Positions 1 to 8,424 of a stretch of DNA of 15,006 nucleotides are shown one piece after another (the first letter of the stretch is position 1; each line of letters opens with the position of its first letter). Source of the stretch: Candidatus Hydrogenedentota bacterium (GTDB lineage Bacteria > Hydrogenedentota > Hydrogenedentia > Hydrogenedentales > CAITNO01); the NCBI GenBank assembly GCA_022710255.1, contig JAKLHG010000026.1, positions 1-15,006 of the forward strand. The letters run 5' to 3'. Made by a program: the position numbers and the translations under genes. The notes beneath the pieces are model-generated. The model saw only the letters and a program-made list of their open reading frames with translations, did not search any database and was not told the origin of the DNA.

Positions 1-3000
1 CTAAATGACCCGTCCCACCGTCCGGCCACCTTGACGAAAACATGATGCCGTCCCTTACGCAACGTCATTGTTTTATGGTTAATGCTCAGTATTTCATTTC
101 TGAACTCCCGTTTCGCCAAAAGCACACCGTCTATCCATAATTCGCCGCCTTCCCATAGTTCTAACTCCGGTTCAATCGTTATTTCTTGCGTGGTGTCAAA
201 ACACCCATAGGCATAGGCAACACTCTGCGGACTCCATGAATACAATTTTGGAAGGCAGACATTGGGAAATACAGGCGGACACGAGTAAGCCCTCCATTGA
301 ACCTTACCCTCTTTACCCGGCCAGGTCTGAGAAAAATCGAGGTTCCCGGATTTACCACTCGTTTCGATTTCCGCACAGCCTTCCGGCCCGAAGAGCCCTA
401 TAATACACCAGTCATTCAATCGTGTTGCCTTATCAAAACCGCTCAAGAATTCCCAGCAGAACTCACTGATCGAAAAGTTGTAATTTTCTTGCCGCAGCAC
501 ATTTCCTTCGGCATCCAGAAGCACCAGGGCCGGCAGGTCGGAGATGCCCAGGCGGGGCCCGATCTCCTGCTGCTCCATAGCGTCCACCTGCACCAGGACA
601 AAATGTTCCGTCAAAAACTCGCTGATACTGGGGTTGCTTAATATCACTTCCCTCAGAAAACGCAATGCGCCGGAATCAGGAATGGCAAGGAGTAGAAACA
701 CCGGGCAGTTCCGGGTTTTGGCTTCCTTCAGGGCGGTATCGGGGGAATCGTGCCACGGCAGGCGCTTCCAATCGTTCCTGTCCATGAGGAGGAATCTTTC
801 CACCATCCGGGCCTCTTTCATCGTTGCCCAGTGGGGGGACCGGCGCAACAGGTCCACCGCCTCCCGGGGAAATTCATTCCCGCGATAATTTCCATAATAA
901 TTCATGAGTATGTCGCAGACCATCCGAAGATCCTCTTCGCCACCCCGTTTCGCCAGTCCCAGGGCCAGTTTGGGCTCCAGTCCCGGATAATGGTGGGTCC
1001 TCCCTTCCACTTCGGGCAACAGTGCCAGCGCTTCGTCCCACCGGTTTCTGTCAAGCAAATAGGCCATTTTCACCTCCGCCAGGCCCTCGTCATGCGGACA
1101 GCGCCGCAAACCCAGATCGCAGGCAATCAGGGCAGCCTCTTCATGACAGTTCTCTCTTTGTTGCCACTGACGGGTAAGATTACCCAGGCTGATACAGGAC
1201 TCCGGCAGCGCCCGTATCAGACTCTCCTTCAGCAGGGAATTCGCATGTCCGGGAGCGTTCTCAAACTGGCAAACACGCGCGAGCAGATGAGCGGCATTGT
1301 GAAGCCGGCCATGGAGGGAACATGCCGGCGCCGTGCTTCCTTCAGACAGGGTATACACGCCTCCGTCAGGACAGGCAGTGGTTTTAATCCTTTCCTTGAC
1401 GGCGTCGTTCACGCCGCCGGCTTCCAGAAGGGCGTCTTCCAACTCATGCATGCGCCACTGGCAGCGACTCCAATCGGGAGCAGAGGATTCCTGGTAGGTT
1501 TTCACCGCCTCCAGCCGCATTTCAAGCGGGGTGCAGGCGTTACCGGGCAAGTCTTCCTCCCGCCAGGGAAAAGCCCGCAGCACCGCAACCTGTTCTCCGT
1601 CCCCCGCAAGAAGGGCCCGCTCATCCGGAGTAAACCGCAGGAACTGAACTTCGTGATCGAATAACGGTTCATGGGTGAGCTGGACGCCCTCAACTGTATT
1701 CCACAAATTCACCACGCCTTCATCGTCCCCGACGGCCAACCGAGAACTATCCTTGTTGAAAGCGATTGATACAATCCGGTTGCCGGCGGTGTCAATTTGC
1801 AGACTGTTTTCTTCCCGCCCCATATCCAGCACATAGAGGCTGTCAGCCTCCATGGTAACCGCAATCTTATTTCCCTGTTCATTAAAGCACGCCTTGTTCA
1901 TTCGTTCCTGCAAAGGTGGAATAGTATATACACCCTTTTCATGGCCTCCCGGAATGTCGTACAAGGTAAGCCGATCGAGGATGGCCAACGCCAGCGTGGC
2001 CCCATCCGGAGAAAATGCCAAGGCTGCACAGGTCAAATCCCACGATTCCGTACGCCGGTAAGCCTGTATGGTACACGCTGTTGTGCCATCGGACAGGTCA
2101 TAGACGGACAGCAGGGCTGTTTGTGCCAGGAAATCACCCGCCAGCACGGCAAGCCAGCGCCCGCACGGGCTGAAAGCCAACGAGGTGGACTGCAGGTGGA
2201 GCCGGGGGATTTCGGCCAGTATCTTCGCTTCCCCGATATTATAAATCATCAGGCCCTGAGCCGAATCAAGCAACAGACAGGACCCGGTCGGATTCAACAG
2301 GGCCAGGTCGAAAGCCGGAGAAACCGGCTGCGGGACAGATTCGGCCAGTCCCGACCGCAGCCCCCATTCCTGCAGACCGCTCCCTGCCGCAACCGTCCTG
2401 ATATGCTCCCCGTCTGGCAACAGGGCGGCGCTGAAAATATCCGAACCCTCCAGAAATCCGGCGGTATCAGGAACGTCCACTTTCCAGATCTTTATATCTG
2501 CTGAGGTTATCGAATACAACAGTTCTCCATCTTTACTGAAAGCGACATGGAGAACTTCTTTTTCATGCCCGTCCAGCCTCCTCACAAGTATGCCGGTGTT
2601 TGCCTCGTAGACATAGACATACTGCAACGCGCCCACCGCAACCAGTTTCCCATTGGGAGACAGGGCAAGCGCACCCGTACGACCACCGGATGTCTGGAAC
2701 CGGACCCGCTCCGTGCCTGTTTTCAAGCCGCCCGTCCACACCGCGCCCGTTGAAGAAATTGCGGCAAGGACTGTTTCATTTTCCGGCGCCGCCGCGCTCG
2801 TGTTGGAAAAACCGATGGCCATGACGGGTGCCGCATCTACGGAAACCCGCCAGAGGGCAGTGCCTTCCCCGGGTTGCCAGACAGCAATCTCCCCACGCTC
2901 CGCGCCCGTGGCCAGCAAGGCTTCGCCGGGGGCGAATTCGAGGGCGGTCACGCCGCTTTCCTGAATCCGGACTATCTCTTCACCGGAACGGGCATCCCGG

Positions 3001-5045
3001 AAATCGAGCGACACTCGTTCTGGATCCTCTGCAACACCGGCGGCGGTCACGCAGGCGACCCAAGCACCGTCATGACTCAAACGCGCCTGGTTCAGTCCCA
3101 GTTCTTCAAATCTGCATTGAAGCCTATTTTCGTTCAGATTGAACACGGTAACCTGCTCAGGAGCGGACCGTACCGCCAGCGTGGAATCATCAGCACTGAA
3201 CGCGACACTCCAAAGCCAATGGTTCATTACGTCGAGTTCCGCTGCCATTTTGTCAGAAACCGCAGGAAATATTCTCCCCACATGGCCGGTCCGCTCCAGC
3301 CGCCACCCGCCCCCGGGGCTGATATACATCTGAACGTCGTCCCCCAGTAAAGGTGCCAGCAAACGTATGAAGACATCCCCGGTCATAGCATCCCAAAGAT
3401 TAAAATTATGAGAAAGGTCCTCGGTGATGACACGGGCATTCACCGTGTCCAAGGCATAACCGGACAAAACCGGCCGGATATTTTTTTCCAGGGATTGTTT
3501 GTACGTCCGGTAATCCTGGTTGCATACACACTGAAGACGTCCCCACTCCCAGTCGCGGCGTTCCGCCGCGCATTCGGCCAGCAATTGCCGCGCCCGTTCA
3601 TAGGCGCCATTTTTAACCTGGCTAGAGGCCAGGGCGATTTGGGCGTTATACAAGGCCGCAGCCGACCCTTCCCGAGCCTGCTCCGCCTCCTTGCGTGACA
3701 CTTCTTCCTGTAGTCGCGCCTGTTCGGCAACTTCCTGTTGCTCTTCGGCATGCCGCCTTGCTTCGGCCTCAGACCCCAGCGCCTGTTCGGCTGCAGCGCG
3801 GGCGGCGGTGGCAGCGTCGCGCTGGCGCATCACCTGGAAATAGGATACGGTTACGGTTCCCGCCAGCAAGACCAAAGCCACCAGGGCCGCCATCAGACGA
3901 CCCTTGTAGCGGGCAATAAACAGGCGCACCTGCTCCGTGAAACGGTAGTCATAGGCTTTCACCAGCGCGCCGGAAAGAAAGCGGCTGATTTCCTCGGCCA
4001 GGTCCACGGCCGAATCGTAACGTTTTGCCGGATCCTTTTCCATGGCGTGGACACACACGGCAACAAGGGCGGGCGGCGCATTGGGTTCCCGGTTGCTTAT
4101 GGGAATGGGCGCCTCCCGGGTGATTTTCTCCACAGCCTCTTTGACCGTGGTACAGGAATAGGGTTTCTTGCCGGTGATAATCTCATAGAGAATGACGCCA
4201 AGGGCATACACATCGGTGCGTTCATTGACACGGCCGCGGTCCCCTGCGGCCTGTTCCGGCGACATATACAGGGGCGTTCCCATCACCGCGCCGGGAAGCG
4301 TGACATCACCACCACTGTCGGACGGGCCCTGCGCTAGCAACACTCCTTCACCATCCACAGCCTCATAAACATCCGCCCCCCCCAGTTTCCGTGCCAGCCC
4401 CCAGTCCAGCACGACAGTTTCGCCGTATTCCCCAATCATGACATTATCCGGCTTGAGATCGCGGTGTATGACCCCCCGGCTGTGGGCGTAGGCGATGGCC
4501 TGGCACAAATTGACAAAGTGGGGCAGAAGCAGGAGCCGTTCACGCAGGGAAGACGCTGCCTGAATGGCTTTGGACAGGGTCTTGCCGTGAACCACCTTCA
4601 TGGTGTAATACGGCGTATCGTCCTCACGGCGTCCCAGCTCATAGACCGGAACAATGGAGGGATGCTCCAGGCTGCCCGTAATCCGCGCCTCCTGAAGGAA
4701 TCGCCGCAACAAGGGGTGGGCGCCGCTGAAAGGCCTGGATTCCGCGCCGCGTGTTACGTCGTCAGCTTCCGAAGGAGGAAGCAATTCCTTGATAATGACT
4801 TCCCGGTCCAGTGTACTGTCAAAAGCCAGCAGGATGCGTCCCATGCCGCCCCGCGCAATTTCCCTGACACCGACGTAGCGGCCGGCGGTCTCCTGAATGG
4901 CTCGTTCAGCGCCGTCCATATCCAATAGGGAGCCGGCGTCCGGAAGGGTCGGAGCCGCTGCCCCATCCGATACGGGCACCTCCCCATCCGGCCGGTCCAA
5001 GCCAGTAGGAAATCCGCCGGGATTCGTGCTCTCGCTCACGTCCAT
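1..5045 (-). CDS. Membrane-anchored Ser/Thr protein kinase with WD40-like propeller, helical repeats, cysteine-less thioredoxin-like domain and C-terminal beta-sandwich (partial at left edge)
   Basis: The frame is open from ATG 5045 to the window edge (1681 complete codons, no stop). The N-terminal third is a complete Hanks-type kinase that should phosphorylate Ser/Thr on cytoplasmic targets. Visible motifs are glycine loop GGMG (residues 66-69), ATP-binding Lys86, Glu119, catalytic HRDLKPDN from 194 (Asp196), metal-binding DWG in place of DFG (214-216) and SPE (262-264). One membrane helix spans about 384-403, followed by an Ala/Glu-rich coiled coil (405-465) and a WEWGRL linker (499-504). 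Irregular WD40-like blades cover about 515-1150. A CPDGG...CSLHG signature lies at 1225-1246, then TPR-like helices to about 1430. A thioredoxin-like fold with no active-site cysteines covers 1440-1530. A domain resembling galactose-binding/PA14-type sandwiches (ending LRKGRHHVFVKVAG) is cut off by the edge. The topology suggests a cytoplasmic kinase controlled by an outer sensor region; the ligand is unknown. The ribosome binding site is weak. Confidence 0.93.
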   Translation of the reverse strand, partial: MDVSESTNPGGFPTGLDRPDGEVPVSDGAAAPTLPDAGSLLDMDGAERAIQETAGRYVGVREIARGGMGRILLAFDSTLDREVIIKELLPPSEADDVTRGAESRPFSGAHPLLRRFLQEARITGSLEHPSIVPVYELGRREDDTPYYTMKVVHGKTLSKAIQAASSLRERLLLLPHFVNLCQAIAYAHSRGVIHRDLKPDNVMIGEYGETVVLDWGLARKLGGADVYEAVDGEGVLLAQGPSDSGGDVTLPGAVMGTPLYMSPEQAAGDRGRVNERTDVYALGVILYEIITGKKPYSCTTVKEAVEKITREAPIPISNREPNAPPALVAVCVHAMEKDPAKRYDSAVDLAEEISRFLSGALVKAYDYRFTEQVRLFIARYKGRLMAALVALVLLAGTVTVSYFQVMRQRDAATAARAAAEQALGSEAEARRHAEEQQEVAEQARLQEEVSRKEAEQAREGSAAALYNAQIALASSQVKNGAYERARQLLAECAAERRDWEWGRLQCVCNQDYRTYKQSLEKNIRPVLSGYALDTVNARVITEDLSHNFNLWDAMTGDVFIRLLAPLLGDDVQMYISPGGGWRLERTGHVGRIFPAVSDKMAAELDVMNHWLWSVAFSADDSTLAVRSAPEQVTVFNLNENRLQCRFEELGLNQARLSHDGAWVACVTAAGVAEDPERVSLDFRDARSGEEIVRIQESGVTALEFAPGEALLATGAERGEIAVWQPGEGTALWRVSVDAAPVMAIGFSNTSAAAPENETVLAAISSTGAVWTGGLKTGTERVRFQTSGGRTGALALSPNGKLVAVGALQYVYVYEANTGILVRRLDGHEKEVLHVAFSKDGELLYSITSADIKIWKVDVPDTAGFLEGSDIFSAALLPDGEHIRTVAAGSGLQEWGLRSGLAESVPQPVSPAFDLALLNPTGSCLLLDSAQGLMIYNIGEAKILAEIPRLHLQSTSLAFSPCGRWLAVLAGDFLAQTALLSVYDLSDGTTACTIQAYRRTESWDLTCAALAFSPDGATLALAILDRLTLYDIPGGHEKGVYTIPPLQERMNKACFNEQGNKIAVTMEADSLYVLDMGREENSLQIDTAGNRIVSIAFNKDSSRLAVGDDEGVVNLWNTVEGVQLTHEPLFDHEVQFLRFTPDERALLAGDGEQVAVLRAFPWREEDLPGNACTPLEMRLEAVKTYQESSAPDWSRCQWRMHELEDALLEAGGVNDAVKERIKTTACPDGGVYTLSEGSTAPACSLHGRLHNAAHLLARVCQFENAPGHANSLLKESLIRALPESCISLGNLTRQWQQRENCHEEAALIACDLGLRRCPHDEGLAEVKMAYLLDRNRWDEALALLPEVEGRTHHYPGLEPKLALGLAKRGGEEDLRMVCDILMNYYGNYRGNEFPREAVDLLRRSPHWATMKEARMVERFLLMDRNDWKRLPWHDSPDTALKEAKTRNCPVFLLLAIPDSGALRFLREVILSNPSISEFLTEHFVLVQVDAMEQQEIGPRLGISDLPALVLLDAEGNVLRQENYNFSISEFCWEFLSGFDKATRLNDWCIIGLFGPEGCAEIETSGKSGNLDFSQTWPGKEGKVQWRAYSCPPVFPNVCLPKLYSWSPQSVAYAYGCFDTTQEITIEPELELWEGGELWIDGVLLAKREFRNEILSINHKTMTLRKGRHHVFVKVAGRWDGSF

Positions 5046-5094
5046 ACCTACCACCACCCGGTGTTAAATGACCCTATCACACGGAAAAGAGTAG

Positions 5095-5116
5095 TTGAAG
5101 CCGACAGTGTCTTCAA
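5095..5116. repeat. Short inverted repeat in the presumed kinase leader
   Basis: TTGAAG (5095-5100) and CTTCAA (5111-5116) flank a 10-base loop, 50 bases upstream of the kinase start. It might be a leader hairpin or an operator. The stem is only six pairs, so chance is a serious alternative. Confidence 0.25.
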
Positions 5117-5150
5117 ACAAAGATAATCAAAGGGGACAAAAGTCTCAAGG

Positions 5151-5177
5151 ACTATAGTAGACTCGGCGGTCTGGCAA
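5151..5177 (-). promoter_or_regulatory. Possible sigma-70-like promoter for the kinase gene
   Basis: On the minus strand, TTGCCA (5177-5172) and TATAGT (5156-5151) each differ by one base from the -35 and -10 consensus, but the 15-base spacer is short. Transcription would start near 5144, giving a leader of about 100 bases. That leader contains a small inverted repeat, TTGAAG/CTTCAA (5095-5100 and 5111-5116). The kinase could instead be read through from the upstream DUF3754 gene, since no terminator is visible between them. Confidence 0.3.
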
Positions 5178-5246
5178 CACTTCTGAATTTCTTCAAGTCC
5201 ACCTGGCTCTTTCTTTTACAGGGCATTCCATCCCCGCTTCCCACGC

Positions 5247-6488
5247 TCAAGATGCGGGGCTAAAAAAAGCGTCCCACCGCTCATCCAGTTTCCGGATGGC
5301 CGTCTCCACGGAAACCGCCGTCAGAAGACCGTTTTTTTCCTGCACCAATTCAAGGCGCAGCAATTTCTGCAAGGCATCATCAATCTCAAAATCCACCTCG
5401 CAGTTCCATCCTGTTGCCATCCAGCGTTCAATGCTGCGATCCAATTCCAATGGTGTCATGGGGTGATCGCTGACCAAGAGAAAATAATAAGCCAGCAACG
5501 CTTCTTTACATTCCTCTTCTTCCGCATCGTTGGCGATACGGTAAAAGACACCGGCATTGTTGTCCATGTTCCTGAAATACAGATTACTGGTCAACTCCTG
5601 CATGAACTTCAATTTCCGGTTCTTGAAACTGTTAAACTGCTTCCAGAAATAGCCTACAAGGGCGGTCATGCCCACCAGGAACGCGAGAAGCATTGTGTTA
5701 TTCACAACAGGACGTTCCCCACTCCTTCCCAGCCAATATCCGAAGAGAGACCCCAGAAACACCATTGCGGGAGAAAATTTCCATGCTGCGGCGATTCCGC
5801 CTCCGAGCGCGGGAATACCGATAAGAAGCGTATCCAGTGTGCGCATGCGTACACTGGTGTTGGGGAAAAGCATTTCCAAGTCGGCCTTGGGCACGTTTCG
5901 GAACATTTTAAGCAGGGAAGAACCGGTTCGAAAGAGTTGATGTTTTGCATGTTTCCGTTGATGTTGCTCGCTGAAACGGATATAAAGCACAACACGGTCA
6001 TAGTTGATGAAATCAATGGTTTTTGTTCCGAAACCCATCCAGCCGGGCATGGTTTCCTGTCGTTCGGAAACACCCCGGTAAAACAGTTTCATTTCATCAA
6101 AATCTTCAAAATCGACGCGCAGCCGGATTTTGAACAATGACGATTCGGAGAGCGCCTGCTTGAGGTCCTCATCGGTCACCCGCTCGTAGTTCGCTTTTTC
6201 AAGCAGGCCTTCCAGCAGGTCAAAAAAATGCGTATTGTCGGCGGCTCCGCCCTTCCCATAGTGATTCGTATCGGCATCCGGGTCGTTGCCTGCGTAAGCA
6301 TCTTTCATACGTTCCACGATCTGATGAAATTCATAGTGAAACGTGCAATCCAGCAGGCGGTACAGATACCGGAACCGTTCTTCCTGGCCTTGCAGGCGCT
6401 TGTCTTCAAGGCACATCTCCAGAATATCGTGTTTGCGATACGGTATGAAACGAAACCGTTCAACGGATATCTGTTCAGTCATGGGCAT
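5247..6488 (-). CDS. DUF3754 / TMEM143-like membrane protein
   Basis: This 413-residue protein matches, by eye, the DUF3754 family, which includes eukaryotic TMEM143; the molecular function of the family is not known. The N-terminal half has the FRYLYRLLDCTFHYEFHQIVERMKDAY-type helical block (about 38-65) and the LFKIRLRVDFEDFDEMKLFYRG-like block (about 118-139) that I associate with the family. Hydrophobic segments lie at about 218-236, 238-255 and 263-283, so the protein is probably an inner-membrane protein with large cytoplasmic ends. The acidic C-terminal part (EEEEC near 323-327) looks like a helical, possibly winged-helix-like tail. ATG 6488 gives MPM; ATG 6482 (third codon) has GGATGA six bases upstream and is an equally good start. 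The gene has its own promoter at 6581-6610 and lies 201 bp upstream of the kinase in the same direction. Confidence 0.85.
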   Translation of the reverse strand: MPMTEQISVERFRFIPYRKHDILEMCLEDKRLQGQEERFRYLYRLLDCTFHYEFHQIVERMKDAYAGNDPDADTNHYGKGGAADNTHFFDLLEGLLEKANYERVTDEDLKQALSESSLFKIRLRVDFEDFDEMKLFYRGVSERQETMPGWMGFGTKTIDFINYDRVVLYIRFSEQHQRKHAKHQLFRTGSSLLKMFRNVPKADLEMLFPNTSVRMRTLDTLLIGIPALGGGIAAAWKFSPAMVFLGSLFGYWLGRSGERPVVNNTMLLAFLVGMTALVGYFWKQFNSFKNRKLKFMQELTSNLYFRNMDNNAGVFYRIANDAEEEECKEALLAYYFLLVSDHPMTPLELDRSIERWMATGWNCEVDFEIDDALQKLLRLELVQEKNGLLTAVSVETAIRKLDERWDAFFSPAS

Positions 6489-6580
6489 TCATCCAAAACC
6501 CTGTTACCACCCCTCCGTAAACCTTGATGGTTCCGGAGGAAACCCCTTTCCCTTCTGACACGCACCTTTACTCTGTTCCT

Positions 6581-6610
6581 ATTCTATGCCACCACACCTT
6601 TCATGGTCAA
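6581..6610 (-). promoter_or_regulatory. Sigma-70-type promoter of the DUF3754 gene
   Basis: Minus-strand TTGACC (6610-6605), an 18-base spacer and TAGAAT (6586-6581): five of six matches in each box. The predicted start near 6574 gives an 86-base leader before ATG 6488. The -35 box is followed by ATG, exactly as in the promoter at 8425-8454. Confidence 0.6.
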
Positions 6611-6746
6611 CCATTTCATTGCCGTTTCTTTTCACGACAAGGCGTTCGGGGCGTTTCATACCCCGGCCTGTAGAAACAGTCGGTTAACAACAAAGTTATC
6701 AGATTTCTGCTTCCAGCCTGAATCTGCCGGAACATGGACAGGTCTT

Positions 6747-8081
6747 TTATAAGCCCCGGACGCGCCATCCTCGACGATAGCGCCGTCGTAAATACGCATT
6801 CGCGTCACGGTTGTTGGTAAATTTAAGTTTATCGGCGTTCCATTCCAGGGTTTTTCCCGGAAAACGGTTGGCGACATTGGCGAGCAGGACCGCCTCCGTA
6901 AGGGGACCCGCAAAATCGAAGTTGGCGCCCGCGACGCCATTGCCGAGGGCTGCCTCGACAAACTCATGATAATGATCCAGAGGAGCGAGTTCCGGTTTGG
7001 GGTATTCCTTGAACTTATCCTCGGGATAAAGATGGGGCGGGCCTACGTGTGGCAGTATGAGGGTGCCTTCGTCACCGATAATCATGGACCCGCTGGGCGG
7101 CAATTCATGTCCTTGGGGGAGATGAGGCGACAAGGTTGGATCAGGGCGTTTCTCCCCGTCCATCCAGGTGGCATGAATTTGCGGGCCTGAAGTCAGGGAA
7201 GTACCCGGAAACACATAACGGGCAATCGTCCATGCCGGATAGACCTCCTCGCTGTAACACTCGGCTTCGCATGTGATGGAAAGGGGAGCGCCTATCTCCA
7301 GCGCGGTGAATACCGGGTCGAAGATATGACAGCCGAAGTCGCCCGTGGCCCCACCGCCGAAATCCCGCCAGCAGCGCCACTTGAAGGGATGATAAATCTC
7401 CGCCTTGTACGGGCGCTCCGGCGCCACGCCAACCCAGAGGTTCCAATCGACATTCGGTGGTACAGGGTCTTCTCCGGTGGGGCGTTTCTTATCTTCGGTC
7501 GTATACACGGCGGCGCACCAGGAATGCCATTCCTTCACCTTGCCGATAGCCCCTTCGCGCAGCCAGTGCACCGCGGTACGGTAATACTCGTGGGAATGGA
7601 TCTGGATACCCATCTGCGTGGCGACACCATATTTCTGTGCGGCGCGCCGCAATTGCCGCGCTTCATACACTTCATGGGTCAGCGGTTTTTCACAAAAAAC
7701 ATGTATCTTTTTGCGCATGGCCGTCATGGCTGCGGGCGCATGCGTATGATCAGGCGTGGACACGTTGACCGAGTCGATATTGCCTTCCTCTGTTTCAAGC
7801 ATCTCACGCCAGTCCCGGTATAACCGGGCATCCGGATACTGGGCCGCCGCCTTTTGTAACGTCAATTCATCGATATCGCAAAGCGCATAGACCTTGACCT
7901 TGCCGCTCTTGTTGATACAATCCAGGTCATACGCGCCCTGACCGCCGACACCGATGGCCGCATGCTGCAAGAGACCGGTGGCCGGGGACGAAAAACTCAG
8001 GCGGGGAAGAATCAACGGCACGGCGATACCGGCCGCCGTCATGCGTGTCATAAAAGTCCTTCGTGTTATGGGAGGGGTCAT
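6747..8081 (-). CDS. Tat-exported Gfo/Idh/MocA family oxidoreductase (EKP type)
   Basis: A 444-residue NAD(P)-dependent dehydrogenase of the Gfo/Idh/MocA family, acting on a sugar, inositol or related polyol; the substrate cannot be read from the sequence. The N-terminus is a twin-arginine signal (TRRTFMTRM, Arg7-Arg8, then a mild hydrophobic stretch to about 33), so the enzyme is probably folded with its cofactor before export. The Rossmann domain has GVGGQG (44-49), followed by STPDHTHAP (108-116), the EKP motif (131-133, the usual lysine) and CHIFD with His252 and Asp255 in the second domain. The C-terminus ends with the RRGW element common in this secreted subgroup. ATG 8081 is supported by AAGGAGA eight bases upstream (8095-8089). 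It follows the small gene ending at 8103 by 21 bp and is probably co-transcribed with it. No clear terminator follows the stop. Confidence 0.92.
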   Translation of the reverse strand: MTPPITRRTFMTRMTAAGIAVPLILPRLSFSSPATGLLQHAAIGVGGQGAYDLDCINKSGKVKVYALCDIDELTLQKAAAQYPDARLYRDWREMLETEEGNIDSVNVSTPDHTHAPAAMTAMRKKIHVFCEKPLTHEVYEARQLRRAAQKYGVATQMGIQIHSHEYYRTAVHWLREGAIGKVKEWHSWCAAVYTTEDKKRPTGEDPVPPNVDWNLWVGVAPERPYKAEIYHPFKWRCWRDFGGGATGDFGCHIFDPVFTALEIGAPLSITCEAECYSEEVYPAWTIARYVFPGTSLTSGPQIHATWMDGEKRPDPTLSPHLPQGHELPPSGSMIIGDEGTLILPHVGPPHLYPEDKFKEYPKPELAPLDHYHEFVEAALGNGVAGANFDFAGPLTEAVLLANVANRFPGKTLEWNADKLKFTNNRDANAYLRRRYRRGWRVRGL

Positions 8082-8102
8082 TTGTGATTCTCCTTGGGTT
8101 AT

Positions 8103-8324
8103 TCATCTGTTGTCCAGCACTGGCAGCCGGGGAAAATTACCGATATCGGGTAAAGGCGGCTTTTGTCCTTCCGTATACATGTAATACGCGTATCGTGATT
8201 TCTGATCGTTTTTTTTAAAAAATAGCGTCATACCACCAATTTCCATTCCACCCGCCCTGCGACATATTGCTTTGACTGCTCTGTTGATTCTCTTCCAGGA
8301 AGGCGAAGATGCCTGTTGGGTCAT
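8103..8324 (-). CDS. Small hypothetical protein (73 aa) upstream of the Gfo/Idh/MocA gene
   Basis: I do not recognise this protein. ATG 8324 opens a 73-residue frame that starts MTQQASSPSWKRINRAV and ends PRLPVLDNR. The N-terminal 25 residues are strongly basic (KRINRAVKAICRR), followed by a short hydrophobic turn (GGMTLFF), a KKNDQK stretch, an aromatic YAYYMYTEG patch and a proline-rich tail. No signal peptide or membrane helix is evident. A Shine-Dalgarno-like AGGGAGA (8341-8335) sits 10 bases before the ATG, in the same layout as the next gene (AAGGAGA, ATGACCC). The stop is 21 bp before the Gfo/Idh/MocA start and 7 bp before its ribosome binding site. The same frame extends upstream to 8528, but that part overlaps the divergent gene and reads like noncoding sequence. 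Support is the ribosome binding site, spacing and composition only. Confidence 0.5.
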   Translation of the reverse strand: MTQQASSPSWKRINRAVKAICRRAGGMEIGGMTLFFKKNDQKSRYAYYMYTEGQKPPLPDIGNFPRLPVLDNR

Positions 8325-8334
8325 GTCTGTGGAT

Positions 8335-8341
8335 TCTCCCT
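8335..8341 (-). promoter_or_regulatory. Ribosome binding site selecting ATG 8324
   Basis: Minus-strand AGGGAGA, 10 bases upstream of ATG 8324. It decides the start of the 73-residue gene against the longer open frame beginning at 8528. Confidence 0.45.
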
Positions 8342-8424
8342 GCGGGGGGGAACCAATCCAGTGTATCACAGAAGGCGTAGACGTGGAAAACGCGGGACAA
8401 TTGGCTTTACATCGGTTGAACATT

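Noticed and set aside
750..1664. Plus-strand open frame of 304 residues
   Set aside because: It is antisense to the kinase frame, which has clear domains there; the translation has no recognisable motif and unusual composition.
1797..2504. Plus-strand open frame of 235 residues
   Set aside because: It lies opposite the WD40-like propeller and shows no motif, start signal or family resemblance.
3738..4337. Plus-strand open frame of 199 residues
   Set aside because: It is a shadow of the kinase catalytic domain and transmembrane region on the other strand.
6640..6668. Inverted repeat CGGGG/CCCCG after the minus-strand oxidoreductase
   Set aside because: The stem is five pairs with a nine-base loop and no T run follows, so a terminator call is not supported.
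8215..8400. Minus-strand open frame of 61 residues
   Set aside because: It lies in another frame over the better supported 73-residue gene and has no start signal or plausible composition.
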